A DNA stretch of 64,000 nt from positions 3,658,001 to 3,722,000 of the forward strand of contig NZ_CP027657.1 of the NCBI RefSeq assembly GCF_003008615.1. The letters run 5' to 3'. The DNA comes from Pseudomonas mendocina (GTDB lineage: Bacteria > Pseudomonadota > Gammaproteobacteria > Pseudomonadales > Pseudomonadaceae). Below are positions 43,062 to 51,420 of this stretch, piece by piece. How positions within the stretch are numbered: position 1 is the first letter of the stretch; every line of letters starts with the position of its first letter. Below the pieces are notes generated by a model that was not told the origin of the DNA, made no database searches, and saw only the letters and a list, made by a program, of their open reading frames with translations. A program made the translations under genes and the position numbers.

Positions 43062-44405
43062 TCAGCCGAGGAAGTAGAACGCGCCGCTGATGACGATGCC
43101 CGAGTACAGCAGCATGATCAGGCAGTAGCCCATGATGTCGCGGGCACCGAGGCCGACGATGCCCAGCAGCGGCAACGCCCAGAACGGCTGGATCATGTTG
43201 GTCCAGGCGTCACCCCAGGCAATCGCCATGGCGGTGACAGTGGTCGACACGCCCAGCGCTTCGGCAGCCGGCAGCATGATCGGCCCCTGCACGGCCCACT
43301 GGCCGCCACCCGACGGTACGAACACGTTGACCACGCCCGCGCTGAGGAAGGCCAGCAGCGGGAAGGTGTCGGCCGACGACCAGGAAATGAATGCTTCGGT
43401 GATCTGCCGGCCGAGAGAAATACCGTCGGCATTGGCGCCCATCATCATGCCCATGATCCCGGCGTAGAAGGGGAACAGCAGAACGATGCCGCCGATACCG
43501 CGCACGCTTTCGTCCACTGCGCGCATGTAGCGCTCCGGGGTGCCGTGCATCAGCAGGCCGCTGAACAGGAAGATGGCGATCACCACATCCAGGCCAAGCA
43601 CGAAGCCCTTGCTGGCGAAGTGGTTGAACAGATAGATGCCGGCCATGGCTACCAGGGCCAGGCCGAGGATGCGGCTGTCGTCCAGGCGTTGTGCCGGGGT
43701 TTCACGGGCCGGCAGTTCGGCGCGCGCTTCTACCAGCTTGGCCGGGTCGGCGACCTTGGCGCCCTGGCGTGGGTGCATGGCGCGGTTGAGCAAGGGCAGA
43801 CCGATCACCAGCAGCGCGACGATGGTCAGGTTCAGGGTGCTGAACAGGGTTTCACTGATGCCCACCGGGTCGCTCAGCACGCCGGCGGTCATGCGCGCCA
43901 GATCCGGGCCGCCGGTAGCCATCGACAGCGGAATCGACCCGGCCAGGCCGCCATGCCAGACCAGGAAGCCGGAATAGGCCGAGGCCACCAACAGTGGGTA
44001 ATCCACGCCCTCGACCTGGCGCGCCAGGGCGCGGGCGAACACGGCGCCAATGACCAGGCCGAAGCCCCAGTTGACCCAGCAGCCGACCAGTGCCACCAGG
44101 GTCACCATGATGATCGCCTGACCCGGCGTGCGGGCCATACCGGCCAGGCGGTCGAGTTTACGGTTGATGATCGGCGCACTGGCCAGGGCGTGGCCGGTGA
44201 CGAAGATCAGCGACATTTGCATGGCGAAGCCGAGCAGCGTCCAGAAGCCGCTGCTCCAGTGTTGCACCATGGCGGGTAGCGATTGGCCGGTGGAGAAGAT
44301 ACCGGCCAGGAGAACTCCCAAGGTCAGGAGTGCAGAGAACACGAAGGGCGAGGGCAGGTACTTCTGTACCAGGCTCACGCTCATGCGGGTGAGGGTATTG
44401 AACAT
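43062..44405 (-). CDS. atoE: Short-chain fatty acid transporter, AtoE family
   Basis: This is a 447-residue inner-membrane protein with about 12 hydrophobic segments. Family motifs are WGDAWTNMIQPFWALPLLGI, NVFVPSGGGQWAVQGPIMLP and FGLVIGAVFARALARQ. It should import acetoacetate, butyrate or similar short-chain acids for the CoA-transferase and thiolase encoded upstream. AGAGG precedes the ATG. In P. aeruginosa a bdhA gene follows in this cluster; here the next gene is the unrelated LuxR regulator. Confidence 0.9.
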   Translation of the reverse strand: MFNTLTRMSVSLVQKYLPSPFVFSALLTLGVLLAGIFSTGQSLPAMVQHWSSGFWTLLGFAMQMSLIFVTGHALASAPIINRKLDRLAGMARTPGQAIIMVTLVALVGCWVNWGFGLVIGAVFARALARQVEGVDYPLLVASAYSGFLVWHGGLAGSIPLSMATGGPDLARMTAGVLSDPVGISETLFSTLNLTIVALLVIGLPLLNRAMHPRQGAKVADPAKLVEARAELPARETPAQRLDDSRILGLALVAMAGIYLFNHFASKGFVLGLDVVIAIFLFSGLLMHGTPERYMRAVDESVRGIGGIVLLFPFYAGIMGMMMGANADGISLGRQITEAFISWSSADTFPLLAFLSAGVVNVFVPSGGGQWAVQGPIMLPAAEALGVSTTVTAMAIAWGDAWTNMIQPFWALPLLGIVGLGARDIMGYCLIMLLYSGIVISGAFYFLG

Positions 44406-44530
44406 GGGTGACGCCTCTTTCTTATGCTTGTGTAAGGGCTTTGATCAGGCATTCGAGGTTGGTTATGCCTGGGAGTTGCAGGTGATATGACAAAGCCCGG
44501 CCGAGGCCGAGCTGGTGGTTATGTTGATCC

Positions 44531-44584
44531 GTAGGGCGGGTGTAACCCGCCGGCTCCTGTGGTGGCGGGTTGCACCCGCCCTAC
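44531..44584. repeat. TAGGGCGGGT-family hairpin repeat
   Basis: Arms GTAGGGCGGGTG and CACCCGCCCTAC are perfect complements, with internal GGGTGTAACCC-like and GGCGGGTTGCACCCGCC stems. It is nearly the same as 34568-34619. It lies in the transcribed gap between atoB and atoE. Confidence 0.85.
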
Positions 44585-44597
44585 GTTTCCTCGCTGC

Positions 44598-45779
44598 TTA
44601 CTCGCGTTCGATGGCCAGCGCGACGCCCTGGCCGCCGCCGATGCACAGCGTGGCCAGGCCTTTCTTGGCATCACGACGAATCATCTCGTGCAGCAGGCTG
44701 ACCAGCACGCGGCAGCCCGAGGCACCGATGGGGTGGCCGAGGGCGATGGCGCCGCCGTTGACGTTGACCTTGTCGGCGTCCCAGCCCAGTTCCTGGCCGA
44801 CCGACAGCGCCTGGGCGGCGAAGGCTTCGTTGGCTTCGATCAGATCCAGATCGGCCAGGCTCCAGCTGGCTTTCTCCAGACAGCGGCGGGTGGCCGAGAC
44901 CGGGCCGATGCCCATGATCGCCGGGTCGACGCCAGCGTTGGCGTAAGCGGCGATCTTCGCCAGCACCGGCAGGCCCAATGCCTTGGCCTTGGCCGCGCTC
45001 ATCAGCAGTACGGCAGCGGCGCCGTCGTTGAGGCTGGAGGCGTTGCCGGCGGTGACGCTGCCGTCCTTCTTGAACGCCGGCTTGAGTTTGGCCAGCGACT
45101 CGGCAGTGGTGCCGGCGCGTGGTTGCTCGTCACGGGCGAAGGCGACGGGATCGCCCTTGCGCTGCGGGATCATCACCGGGGTGATTTCGGCGTCAAAGCG
45201 ACCGGATTCGATGGCGGCTACGGCCTTCTGTTGCGAGGCTGCGGCGAAGGCGTCCTGGGCTTCGCGGGAAATCCCATACTTCTCCACTAGGTTCTCGGCG
45301 GTGATGCCCATGTGGTAGTCGTTGAAGGCGTCCCACAGGCCGTCGACGATCATGCTGTCGAGCATCTGCGCATGGCCCATGCGCAAGCCGGTCCGGGCTT
45401 TCGGCAGCACGTAGGGCGACAGGCTCATGTTCTCCATGCCGCCAGCGATGATCACCTCGGCATCGCCGCAGCGGATGGCCTGGGCAGCCAGGTGCAGGGC
45501 TTTCAGGCCCGAGCCGCAGACCTTGTTCAGGGTCATGGCCGGCACGACATGGGGCAGGCCGGCGCGGATCACGGCCTGGCGCGCGGGGTTCTGGCCACTG
45601 CCTGCGGTAAGCACCTGGCCGAGGATCACTTCATCGACCAGGGCGCCGTCGATACCGGTCTGTTCCAGCAGGCGCTTGATGACGATGGCGCCGAGTTCCG
45701 GCGCGGGGATGTCGGCCAGGCTGCCCTGGAAGCTGCCGATGGCGGTGCGGGTGGCGGCTACGATGACGACGTCTTGCAT
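44598..45779 (-). CDS. atoB: Acetyl-CoA C-acetyltransferase (thiolase)
   Basis: This is a 393-residue biosynthetic-type thiolase that cleaves acetoacetyl-CoA to two acetyl-CoA. The nucleophile is C88 in [15 protein letters not shown], the conserved [11 protein letters not shown]is is near 349, and the second cysteine is C379 in [11 protein letters not shown]. An AGAGGA ribosome-binding site supports [11 protein letters not shown]; the much longer open frame upstream runs through a repeat and the next gene in another frame. The gene lies between dhcB and atoE. Confidence 0.96.
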   Translation of the reverse strand: MQDVVIVAATRTAIGSFQGSLADIPAPELGAIVIKRLLEQTGIDGALVDEVILGQVLTAGSGQNPARQAVIRAGLPHVVPAMTLNKVCGSGLKALHLAAQAIRCGDAEVIIAGGMENMSLSPYVLPKARTGLRMGHAQMLDSMIVDGLWDAFNDYHMGITAENLVEKYGISREAQDAFAAASQQKAVAAIESGRFDAEITPVMIPQRKGDPVAFARDEQPRAGTTAESLAKLKPAFKKDGSVTAGNASSLNDGAAAVLLMSAAKAKALGLPVLAKIAAYANAGVDPAIMGIGPVSATRRCLEKASWSLADLDLIEANEAFAAQALSVGQELGWDADKVNVNGGAIALGHPIGASGCRVLVSLLHEMIRRDAKKGLATLCIGGGQGVALAIERE

Positions 45780-45809
45780 GGGAAATCCTCTTGGCTGATG
45801 GGCCGCGTA

Positions 45810-45867
45810 TTGTGGGAGGGGCTTTAGCCGCGACGAGAAAGGCTCGCCGCTAAAGCGCCTCCTACAA
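45810..45867. repeat. GCTAAAGCGCCTCC-family inverted repeat within the dhc-ato operon
   Basis: TTGTGGGAGGGGCTTTAGCC (from 45810) and TCGCCGCTAAAGCGCCTCCT (from 45844) form a long imperfect hairpin around GAGAAAGGC. The same family occurs at 25475-25539. It lies between dhcB and atoB, where it could change relative expression of the two genes. Confidence 0.8.
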
Positions 45868-45925
45868 TGCAGAAAAACGCTCTGTAGACGCCATGCGTGG
45901 TGGCGCCTACAGAACGGTAGACAAC

Positions 45926-46582
45926 CTAGAACTGCATCTCGGGGACATGCTCGGGGACGATCAGCTTGCCGGCCGTCCTGGCGACGATTTCCTCGACGCT
46001 CACGCCCGGCGCGCGTTCGCGCAGGATGAAGGCGTTGTTCTCGATCTCCAGATAGGCCAGGTCGGTCAGCACCTTGCGGATGCAGCCACAGCCGGTCAGC
46101 GGCAGGCTGCAGTGCTCCAGCAGCTTCGACTCGCCGTCCTTGGAGGCGTGGGTCATGGTGACGATGATGTTGTCGGCGCCGGCCACCAGATCCATGGCGC
46201 CGCCCATGCCCTTGACCAGCTTGCCGGGAATCATCCACGAGGCGATGTTGCCGCGTACGTCCACCTCGAAGGCGCCGAGCACGGTCAGGTCGACGTGGCC
46301 GCCACGGATCATGGCGAACGATTGCGCCGAGTCGAAGATCGCCGCGCCCTTGATCGCGGTGACGGTCTGTTTGCCGGCGTTGATCATGTCGGCATCGACT
46401 TCCTCTTCGGTGGGGAAGGCGCCCATGCCGAGCAGGCCGTTCTCCGATTGCAGCATCACCTGCATGCCTTCGGGTACGTAGTTGGCCACCAGGGTCGGGA
46501 TGCCGATGCCGAGGTTGACGTAGAAGCCGTCCTGCAGCTCGCGGGCTACGCGCTGGGCCATTTGTTCACGGGTCAGTGCCAT
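45926..46582 (-). CDS. dhcB: 3-ketoacid/dehydrocarnitine CoA-transferase, subunit B
   Basis: This is a 218-residue beta subunit of a family I CoA-transferase. The catalytic glutamate that forms the CoA thioester is E47 in [12 protein letters not shown]. Further family blocks are [29 protein letters not shown] and [14 protein letters not shown] precedes the ATG. Together with the dhcR-dhcA-atoB-atoE context it resembles dehydrocarnitine CoA-transferase of P. aeruginosa (PA1999-PA2000). A plain acetoacetate or succinyl-CoA transferase is the alternative. Confidence 0.9.
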   Translation of the reverse strand: MALTREQMAQRVARELQDGFYVNLGIGIPTLVANYVPEGMQVMLQSENGLLGMGAFPTEEEVDADMINAGKQTVTAIKGAAIFDSAQSFAMIRGGHVDLTVLGAFEVDVRGNIASWMIPGKLVKGMGGAMDLVAGADNIIVTMTHASKDGESKLLEHCSLPLTGCGCIRKVLTDLAYLEIENNAFILRERAPGVSVEEIVARTAGKLIVPEHVPEMQF

Positions 46583-46592
46583 GCTCTTGTCC

Positions 46593-47291
46593 TCAACTGC
46601 GCAGGGTGCGTTTTTCGATGCGTTTCTCGAAGCTGCCGCAGATCAGCCGGTCGACGTAGATGCCGGGGGTGTGAATCCGCGTTGGGTCGAGTTCACCGGG
46701 CTCGACGATCTCCTCGACCTCGACCACGGTGATGCGTCCGGCGGTGGCGACCACCGGGTTGAAGTTCTGCGCGGTGTGGCGGTAGACCACGTTGCCGAAG
46801 TGGTCGGCCTTCCAGCCTTTGACGATGGCGAAGTCGCCGGTGATGGCCGGTTCGAGGATGTAGTGGCGGCCATTGATCTCGCGCGCTTCCTTGCCTTCGG
46901 CGACCGGGGTGCCGTAGCCGGTGGCGGTGAAGAAGGCGGGGATGCCGGCGCCGCCAGCGCGCAGCTTCTCGGCCAGGGTGCCTTGCGGGGTGAGTTCGAC
47001 TTCCAGTTCGCCGGAGAGCAGTTGCTGTTCGAACAGGGCGTTCTCACCGACATAGGAGGCGATCATCTTGCGAATCTGCCGGTCTTCCAGCAGCACGCCG
47101 AGGCCGAAGCCGTCGACGCCGCAGTTGTTGGACACCACGGTCAGGTCGCGAACGCCACGGCGGCGGATCTCATTGATCAGGTTCTCGGGGATGCCGCACA
47201 GGCCGAAACCACCGGCCAGCACCGTCATGCCGTCCTGCAGGCCGTCCAGGGCTTCTGCATAGCTGCCGACGCGTTTGTCGAGTCCGCTCAT
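46593..47291 (-). CDS. dhcA: 3-ketoacid/dehydrocarnitine CoA-transferase, subunit A
   Basis: This is a 232-residue alpha subunit. It opens with [18 protein letters not shown], the glycine-rich CoA-binding loop, and has [16 protein letters not shown] and [20 protein letters not shown]. It partners the subunit B gene 10 bp downstream. GAGAGG lies before the ATG. The gene is divergent from its LysR regulator across 121 bp. The enzyme moves CoA onto 3-dehydrocarnitine or acetoacetate, giving a thioester that AtoB can cleave. Confidence 0.9.
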   Translation of the reverse strand: MSGLDKRVGSYAEALDGLQDGMTVLAGGFGLCGIPENLINEIRRRGVRDLTVVSNNCGVDGFGLGVLLEDRQIRKMIASYVGENALFEQQLLSGELEVELTPQGTLAEKLRAGGAGIPAFFTATGYGTPVAEGKEAREINGRHYILEPAITGDFAIVKGWKADHFGNVVYRHTAQNFNPVVATAGRITVVEVEEIVEPGELDPTRIHTPGIYVDRLICGSFEKRIEKRTLRS

Positions 47292-47412
47292 TCGAGGCTG
47301 CCTCTCTTGTCGTTATGGGGCAGGTGCACTGCCGGGGTGAGTGCAAGCTTCAGCGCTGTGGGTTTATTTGTTAAGTTTGTTTTTCCTCTTGATTGATCTG
47401 GAAAACAAATCA

Positions 47413-48294
47413 ATGACCGTCAAGCAGCTACGTGCCTTCCTCGCCGTGGCGCAGAGCCTGAGCTTCGCCCAGGCCTGCGAGCGCCTGCACCTGTCGCAGC
47501 CGGCGCTGAGCCTGGCGGTCAAGAACCTGGAGCAATCGCTCGGTGGTCAGTTGCTGGTGCGCACCACCCGCAGCGTGGCGCTGACGCCGGAGGGCGAGAC
47601 GCTGTTGCCCATCGCCGTGCGCCTGCTGGCGGACTGGGACAATGCCGAGGATCTGTTGCACCAGCACTTCACCCTGCAGATGGGCAAGGTGGCGGTGGCG
47701 GCCATGCCGTCGTTCGCCGGCAACCGTCTGCCGGCAGCGCTGCGTGCCTTCCGCGACGCTTACCCACGGGTCAACGTGACGGTGCATGACGTGATCAACG
47801 AGCAGGTGATGGACATGGTGCGCGATGGCCGCGTCGAACTCGGTATCGCCTTCGAGCCGTCCACCCTCGACGGCCTGCAGTTCACCCCGCTGTACGACGA
47901 CCGCTTCGTCGCCGTAGTGCCCGCTGGCAGCGAGTTGGCCGGGCAGTCCGCGCTGACCTGGGCGCAGTTGCTGGAGCAGCCCTTCATCACTCTGCAACGA
48001 CCCTCGGCAGTGCGCCTGCTGCTGGAAGACAGCGTGATTGCCCGCCACGGCAAGCTGCCGGTGGCGTTCGAAAGTCATCAGTTGGTGACGGTCGGACGCA
48101 TGGTCGCCGAAGGTCTCGGTGTCAGCGCCGTGCCGCAGCTGTGTCGACAGCAGATGGAAGAACTGGGGGCGCGCTGCCTGCCGCTGAGCGAGCCGCAGGT
48201 ATCGCGCCGGGTGGGGCTGCTGCACCAGGCTGGGCATCAGCTGTCCAGCGCGGCGCAGGCGTTGAGTGAAACCCTGCTGCACCAGGCCCGCTAG
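47413..48294 (+). CDS. dhcR: LysR regulator of the dhc-ato operon
   Basis: This is a 293-residue LysR protein. The helix-turn-helix is at residues 1-60 (MTVKQLRAFLAVAQSLSFAQ, CERLHLSQPALSLAVKNLEQ, LVRTTRSVALTPEG). The start was set at MTVKQL; the longer frame would add a hydrophobic peptide that does not fit the family. It is divergent from dhcA, as DhcR is in P. aeruginosa, where it activates dhcAB in response to carnitine breakdown products. The intergenic region is AT-rich (47367-47412), with TTTGTT repeats that may be part of its site. Confidence 0.87.
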   Translation: MTVKQLRAFLAVAQSLSFAQACERLHLSQPALSLAVKNLEQSLGGQLLVRTTRSVALTPEGETLLPIAVRLLADWDNAEDLLHQHFTLQMGKVAVAAMPSFAGNRLPAALRAFRDAYPRVNVTVHDVINEQVMDMVRDGRVELGIAFEPSTLDGLQFTPLYDDRFVAVVPAGSELAGQSALTWAQLLEQPFITLQRPSAVRLLLEDSVIARHGKLPVAFESHQLVTVGRMVAEGLGVSAVPQLCRQQMEELGARCLPLSEPQVSRRVGLLHQAGHQLSSAAQALSETLLHQAR

Positions 48295-48322
48295 CGATAG
48301 GGGCTCTGGCGTGACAGGTCGA

Positions 48323-48916
48323 TCAGTTGGCCGGGAAGATCTCGCGCAGTGTCGAGCGGTAGAAATCGAAGGCGTCTACCGCGCCCTGGATGGCTTCATC
48401 GCGCTGGGTGTCGCTCAGCTCCAGGCCGTCGAGCAGGGCGACGAACTGGCGCCAGTGCATGGCACGGCCGTCCGGGTGCGGCGCCAGGTGGCGAGCGCCT
48501 TTTTCGCTATCGAGGCCGATCTTCTGCGTTTGCTTGAACAGGAAGGCGGCACCGAGGTTCGAGCCTTCCGCGCAATACAGCCAGCCCACGGCGGCGTAGG
48601 TGCTGGCAGGACGAATCGGTTGCGGCTCAGCCGGTACTGGCAGACCAAGATCGGTGAGGTCGGCGCATACCGCATCGAAGCGCGGCAGCTCCTGCAGGCC
48701 AGGCAGCAACCGATTCAGTTCTTCGTCCGCGTACAACCAGTTGATTGCACCGTGGAAGCGGTGTTGCAGGTTCAGGAAATAGGCATAGCGCTCATGGCTT
48801 TCAAAGGGGCGCGAGCTCATTACCAGGTTGTCGACAGTGTCGTGGTCGCGGGTAGTCCCGGATTTCAGGCGTTTGCTCAGGGGCAGTTCGGGGATGCTTT
48901 GGACGATGGCATTCAT
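48323..48916 (-). CDS. hemO: Biliverdin-producing heme oxygenase (HemO/PigA-like)
   Basis: This is a 197-residue all-helical enzyme that opens heme to biliverdin, CO and iron. The proximal histidine is in SGTTRDHDTVDNLVM. The family block YAAVGWLYCAEGSNLGAAFLFKQ (glycine-containing distal helix) and the C-terminal GAVDAFDFYRSTLREIF match the PigA layout and its 198-residue length. The start is at MNAIVQS; a 21-residue longer version is possible but lacks family similarity. The ribosome-binding site is weak. No heme receptor or electron donor gene is adjacent. It is convergent with dhcR. Confidence 0.87.
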   Translation of the reverse strand: MNAIVQSIPELPLSKRLKSGTTRDHDTVDNLVMSSRPFESHERYAYFLNLQHRFHGAINWLYADEELNRLLPGLQELPRFDAVCADLTDLGLPVPAEPQPIRPASTYAAVGWLYCAEGSNLGAAFLFKQTQKIGLDSEKGARHLAPHPDGRAMHWRQFVALLDGLELSDTQRDEAIQGAVDAFDFYRSTLREIFPAN

Positions 48917-49078
48917 CTTGGGTGTACCGGGGGTGAAAAATGACCGGTCGATGATGGGTTCCGCAGCAGTTAGGAACAATTCTCAGATCATTAAGAATAC
49001 TTAAGGCTTTGGCTGGGCCTGGGCTCTTGTCGGCCCGACTCGGCGGCGCTCCGCTTTCGGCTTCGATCCCGGCAGAAT

Positions 49079-49143
49079 TTCGCGGCTGAAGCCGCTCCTA
49101 CAAGGGAGGCGTTGGTGCGTGTAGGAGCGGCTTCAGCCGCGAA
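49079..49143. repeat. Perfect 24-bp inverted repeat, TAGGAGCGGCTTCAGCCGCG family
   Basis: A 24-bp unit (49079-49102) is repeated as an exact reverse complement (49120-49143) across 17 bases. Each unit also has an internal GCGGCTGAAGCCGC-type palindrome. It lies in the gap after the M50-HlyD gene and likely ends its transcript. A related degraded pair is at 53559-53625. Confidence 0.9.
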
Positions 49144-49165
49144 GGGGGCGGCGCGGTGGTTGCGC

Positions 49166-51313
49166 TCAGAACGCCAATTCGCGAATCAGTACCGCCATGC
49201 TCCAGCGCCAGGCTTGCAGCAGCGGGCTGCGTGATTCGGCCGTGATGCTGGCGCTGCCACGCAGGGTTTCTGCCTGTACCGCGCCGCCATCCTGCGGGCG
49301 CAACAAAACGCGATACAGCGCCTGTTCAGGCACTGGCACACGCTGCTCGTCGAACTGGCTGGCGATGCTGCCCTGGTACACCGAGGCCAGCTCAGGCGCG
49401 GAGGTCAGCTTGCGCACGGCGGTCTGGCCGATATCTTCGATGACCAGTTGCCGACGCGGTCGCCACGGGTCTTCTGGCAGGAACCAGGCCTCGGCGCCGA
49501 TCTGCAGGCGCTCGCGGTCGCTCTCACTGACGAAGGCCTCGATACGTTCACTGTCGCCGCCTGCCAGCGTGCCCAGCCATTCGCCGGCCGGCAGCCATTC
49601 GCCCACCTCCAGCGGCTCGGCGCTGTCTACCAGCATGCCGTCGAAGGGCGCGCGTACCTGCAACTGGTCGAGGCGCTGGTGCAGCGCAGCGCGGCGTTCC
49701 AGGGCCACGCTCAGTTCCTCGCGGGCCACGGTCTGACGTGCGGACTCTTCGGCAGCGCGTAGCTGGAAGCTGCTCTGCCGGCGCAGCAGCTCGATTTCCC
49801 GTTCCAGGCTGGCCAGCTCATGCTCCAGATCGGGTGCCTGCAGGCGGAATAGTGTCTGGCCGGCGCTGATCGGCTGGCCGGGTTCGACCTCGATGGCCTG
49901 CAGGCGCGCGCCCAGCGGGGCAAGCAGGATCGCCTGTCGCTCGGCGCGCAGCAACGCCGGCGCTTCGACATGGCTGCGCCAGGGCAGGGCGGCAAGTAGC
50001 AGCGAGGCCAGCAGCACGCTGCCGCTGATCAGGGTGTTGCGGTTCATGCGGTAGTCCTTGCGGCGTTGCTGCCAGTGGCGCAGTTCATTGAAGATCGGGC
50101 GCAGGATGAAGTGGACGATCTCCACGGCGAACAGCAGCAGGCCCAGCAGTTTGAAGGCGAAGTGGTAGACCAGCACGGCGATGCCGAGAAACAGGAAGAA
50201 GCGATACACCCAGGTGGCGAAGGCGTAGCCCAGCAGCACGCGGTGCAGCCAGGGCTCGAAGTGCTCCGGTGGCGTGTCACCGAAGCCGAACAGGGATTCG
50301 CGCAGGCGCCAGCGTGCCAGTTCGAAAGCACGTTCCTGCAGGTTGGGCACGTCGATCAGGTCGGAGAACAGGAAGTAGCCGTCGAAGCGCATCAGCGGGT
50401 TGAGGTTCACCGCCAGGGTGAGAATCCAGGTGGTGCTGGCCAGCATGAAGGCGGCGCTGCGCAGCATGCCGTCAGGCAGGAAGCTCCACGCCAGCGTGGC
50501 CCAGGCCGCCAGGCACAGCTCCACACCCATGCCGGCGGCGCCGATGGCCAGGCGCTGACGCCGTTTGGTCAGGCGCCAGGCGCCGCTGGCATCGGTGTAA
50601 AGCACTGGCCACAGCACCAGAAAGGCTACGCCCATGGTTGGCACGCGGCAGCCGTAGCGTTTGCAGGTGTAAGCGTGGCCGAACTCGTGCAGCACCTTGG
50701 TCAGGCTCAGGGTGATGGCGGCCAGCGCCGCGCCTTCCAGACTGAAGAAGTGCAGGAAGGTGTGCACGAAGCTGTCCCACTGGCGCGCCGCCAGGTACAG
50801 GCCGAGCAGCGCGGCCACCGCTGTGGTGATGGCGAAGCCACGGCTGAACAGCGGCGCCACGCGTGGGTAGGTGCGCGTGAGAAAGGCGTCCGGGCGTAGC
50901 AGCGGAATGCGGATCGACAGGTAGTTGCTCAGCAGCCAGGAGGCCCAGCTGCCGCCCTTGCCGGCGCTGGCGCGGCGGCGCAGGTCGGCGATGGCCTGTT
51001 CCCCCTCGACCTCCACCAGTTGCACGTTGCGCAGAAATTGCACGAAGCCTTCGACGTCGTCCCTGGCCAGGGCCAGGGTGGTCTCTCGGCTGACGGCTAT
51101 GGCCACCGCGTCGGCGTTGCCCAATTCCCAGCGCGCAAGGATTTCCGCCTCGGCCCAGCCGATCCGGTAGAAGCGACCTCGGGCGTGGTCTTCCAGCGTC
51201 CAGCTTGGCGAGCCATCGCGTGAGCGTGGGCCTGGGTGCAGGCGCAGGGTACGGCGCAACGCCGGCAGTGGTTGCCGCTGGGGCTGGCCGGGGAGGGCGG
51301 CGGCGAGGGTCAT
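49166..51313 (-). CDS. M50 (site-2-protease-like) membrane protein fused to HlyD adaptor
   Basis: This is a 715-residue inner-membrane protein. The zinc site of an intramembrane M50 metalloprotease is VLHEFGHAYTCKRYGC (HExxH at 209-213), with NPLMRFDGYFLFSD (305-318) as the downstream metal-ligand NPxxxxDG motif. About eight hydrophobic segments lie between residues 150 and 450. From about 428, a transmembrane helix leads to a lipoyl/HlyD-type adaptor domain (AILLAPLGARLQAIEVEPGQ, a coiled coil at 500-560, then LQVRAPFDGMLVDSAEP). It is the last gene of the giant-protein operon. Such fusions are known in export loci, but this role is inferred. Confidence 0.85.
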   Translation of the reverse strand: MTLAAALPGQPQRQPLPALRRTLRLHPGPRSRDGSPSWTLEDHARGRFYRIGWAEAEILARWELGNADAVAIAVSRETTLALARDDVEGFVQFLRNVQLVEVEGEQAIADLRRRASAGKGGSWASWLLSNYLSIRIPLLRPDAFLTRTYPRVAPLFSRGFAITTAVAALLGLYLAARQWDSFVHTFLHFFSLEGAALAAITLSLTKVLHEFGHAYTCKRYGCRVPTMGVAFLVLWPVLYTDASGAWRLTKRRQRLAIGAAGMGVELCLAAWATLAWSFLPDGMLRSAAFMLASTTWILTLAVNLNPLMRFDGYFLFSDLIDVPNLQERAFELARWRLRESLFGFGDTPPEHFEPWLHRVLLGYAFATWVYRFFLFLGIAVLVYHFAFKLLGLLLFAVEIVHFILRPIFNELRHWQQRRKDYRMNRNTLISGSVLLASLLLAALPWRSHVEAPALLRAERQAILLAPLGARLQAIEVEPGQPISAGQTLFRLQAPDLEHELASLEREIELLRRQSSFQLRAAEESARQTVAREELSVALERRAALHQRLDQLQVRAPFDGMLVDSAEPLEVGEWLPAGEWLGTLAGGDSERIEAFVSESDRERLQIGAEAWFLPEDPWRPRRQLVIEDIGQTAVRKLTSAPELASVYQGSIASQFDEQRVPVPEQALYRVLLRPQDGGAVQAETLRGSASITAESRSPLLQAWRWSMAVLIRELAF

Positions 51314-51338
51314 TGGCAGCGCTGCCCGGAAGCGGTGT

Positions 51339-51399
51339 GGTGCGCATGGCGCACCCTACGGGGAGCGGCGAGCATCGGGTAGGGTGCGCCGTGCGCACC
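51339..51399. repeat. Inverted pair of TAGGGTGCGC-family repeats inside an operon
   Basis: Units at 51339-51359 and 51379-51399 are exact reverse complements except for the spacing. They lie between the GAF-HlyD gene and the M50-HlyD gene, right at the latter's start region, so they may lower its expression. Confidence 0.85.
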
Positions 51400-51420
51400 G
51401 CTGGTGATGAATGGCATCGG

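Noticed and set aside
45780..46238. N-terminal extension of the atoB frame.
   Set aside because: It runs through a palindromic repeat and the dhcB gene in another frame; a good ribosome-binding site supports the start at 45779.
48975..48993. Possible Fur box upstream of the heme oxygenase (AACAATTCTCAGATCATTA).
   Set aside because: Only about six to eight of 19 positions fit the Fur consensus by eye. Iron control is expected for the family, but the site is too weak to annotate.
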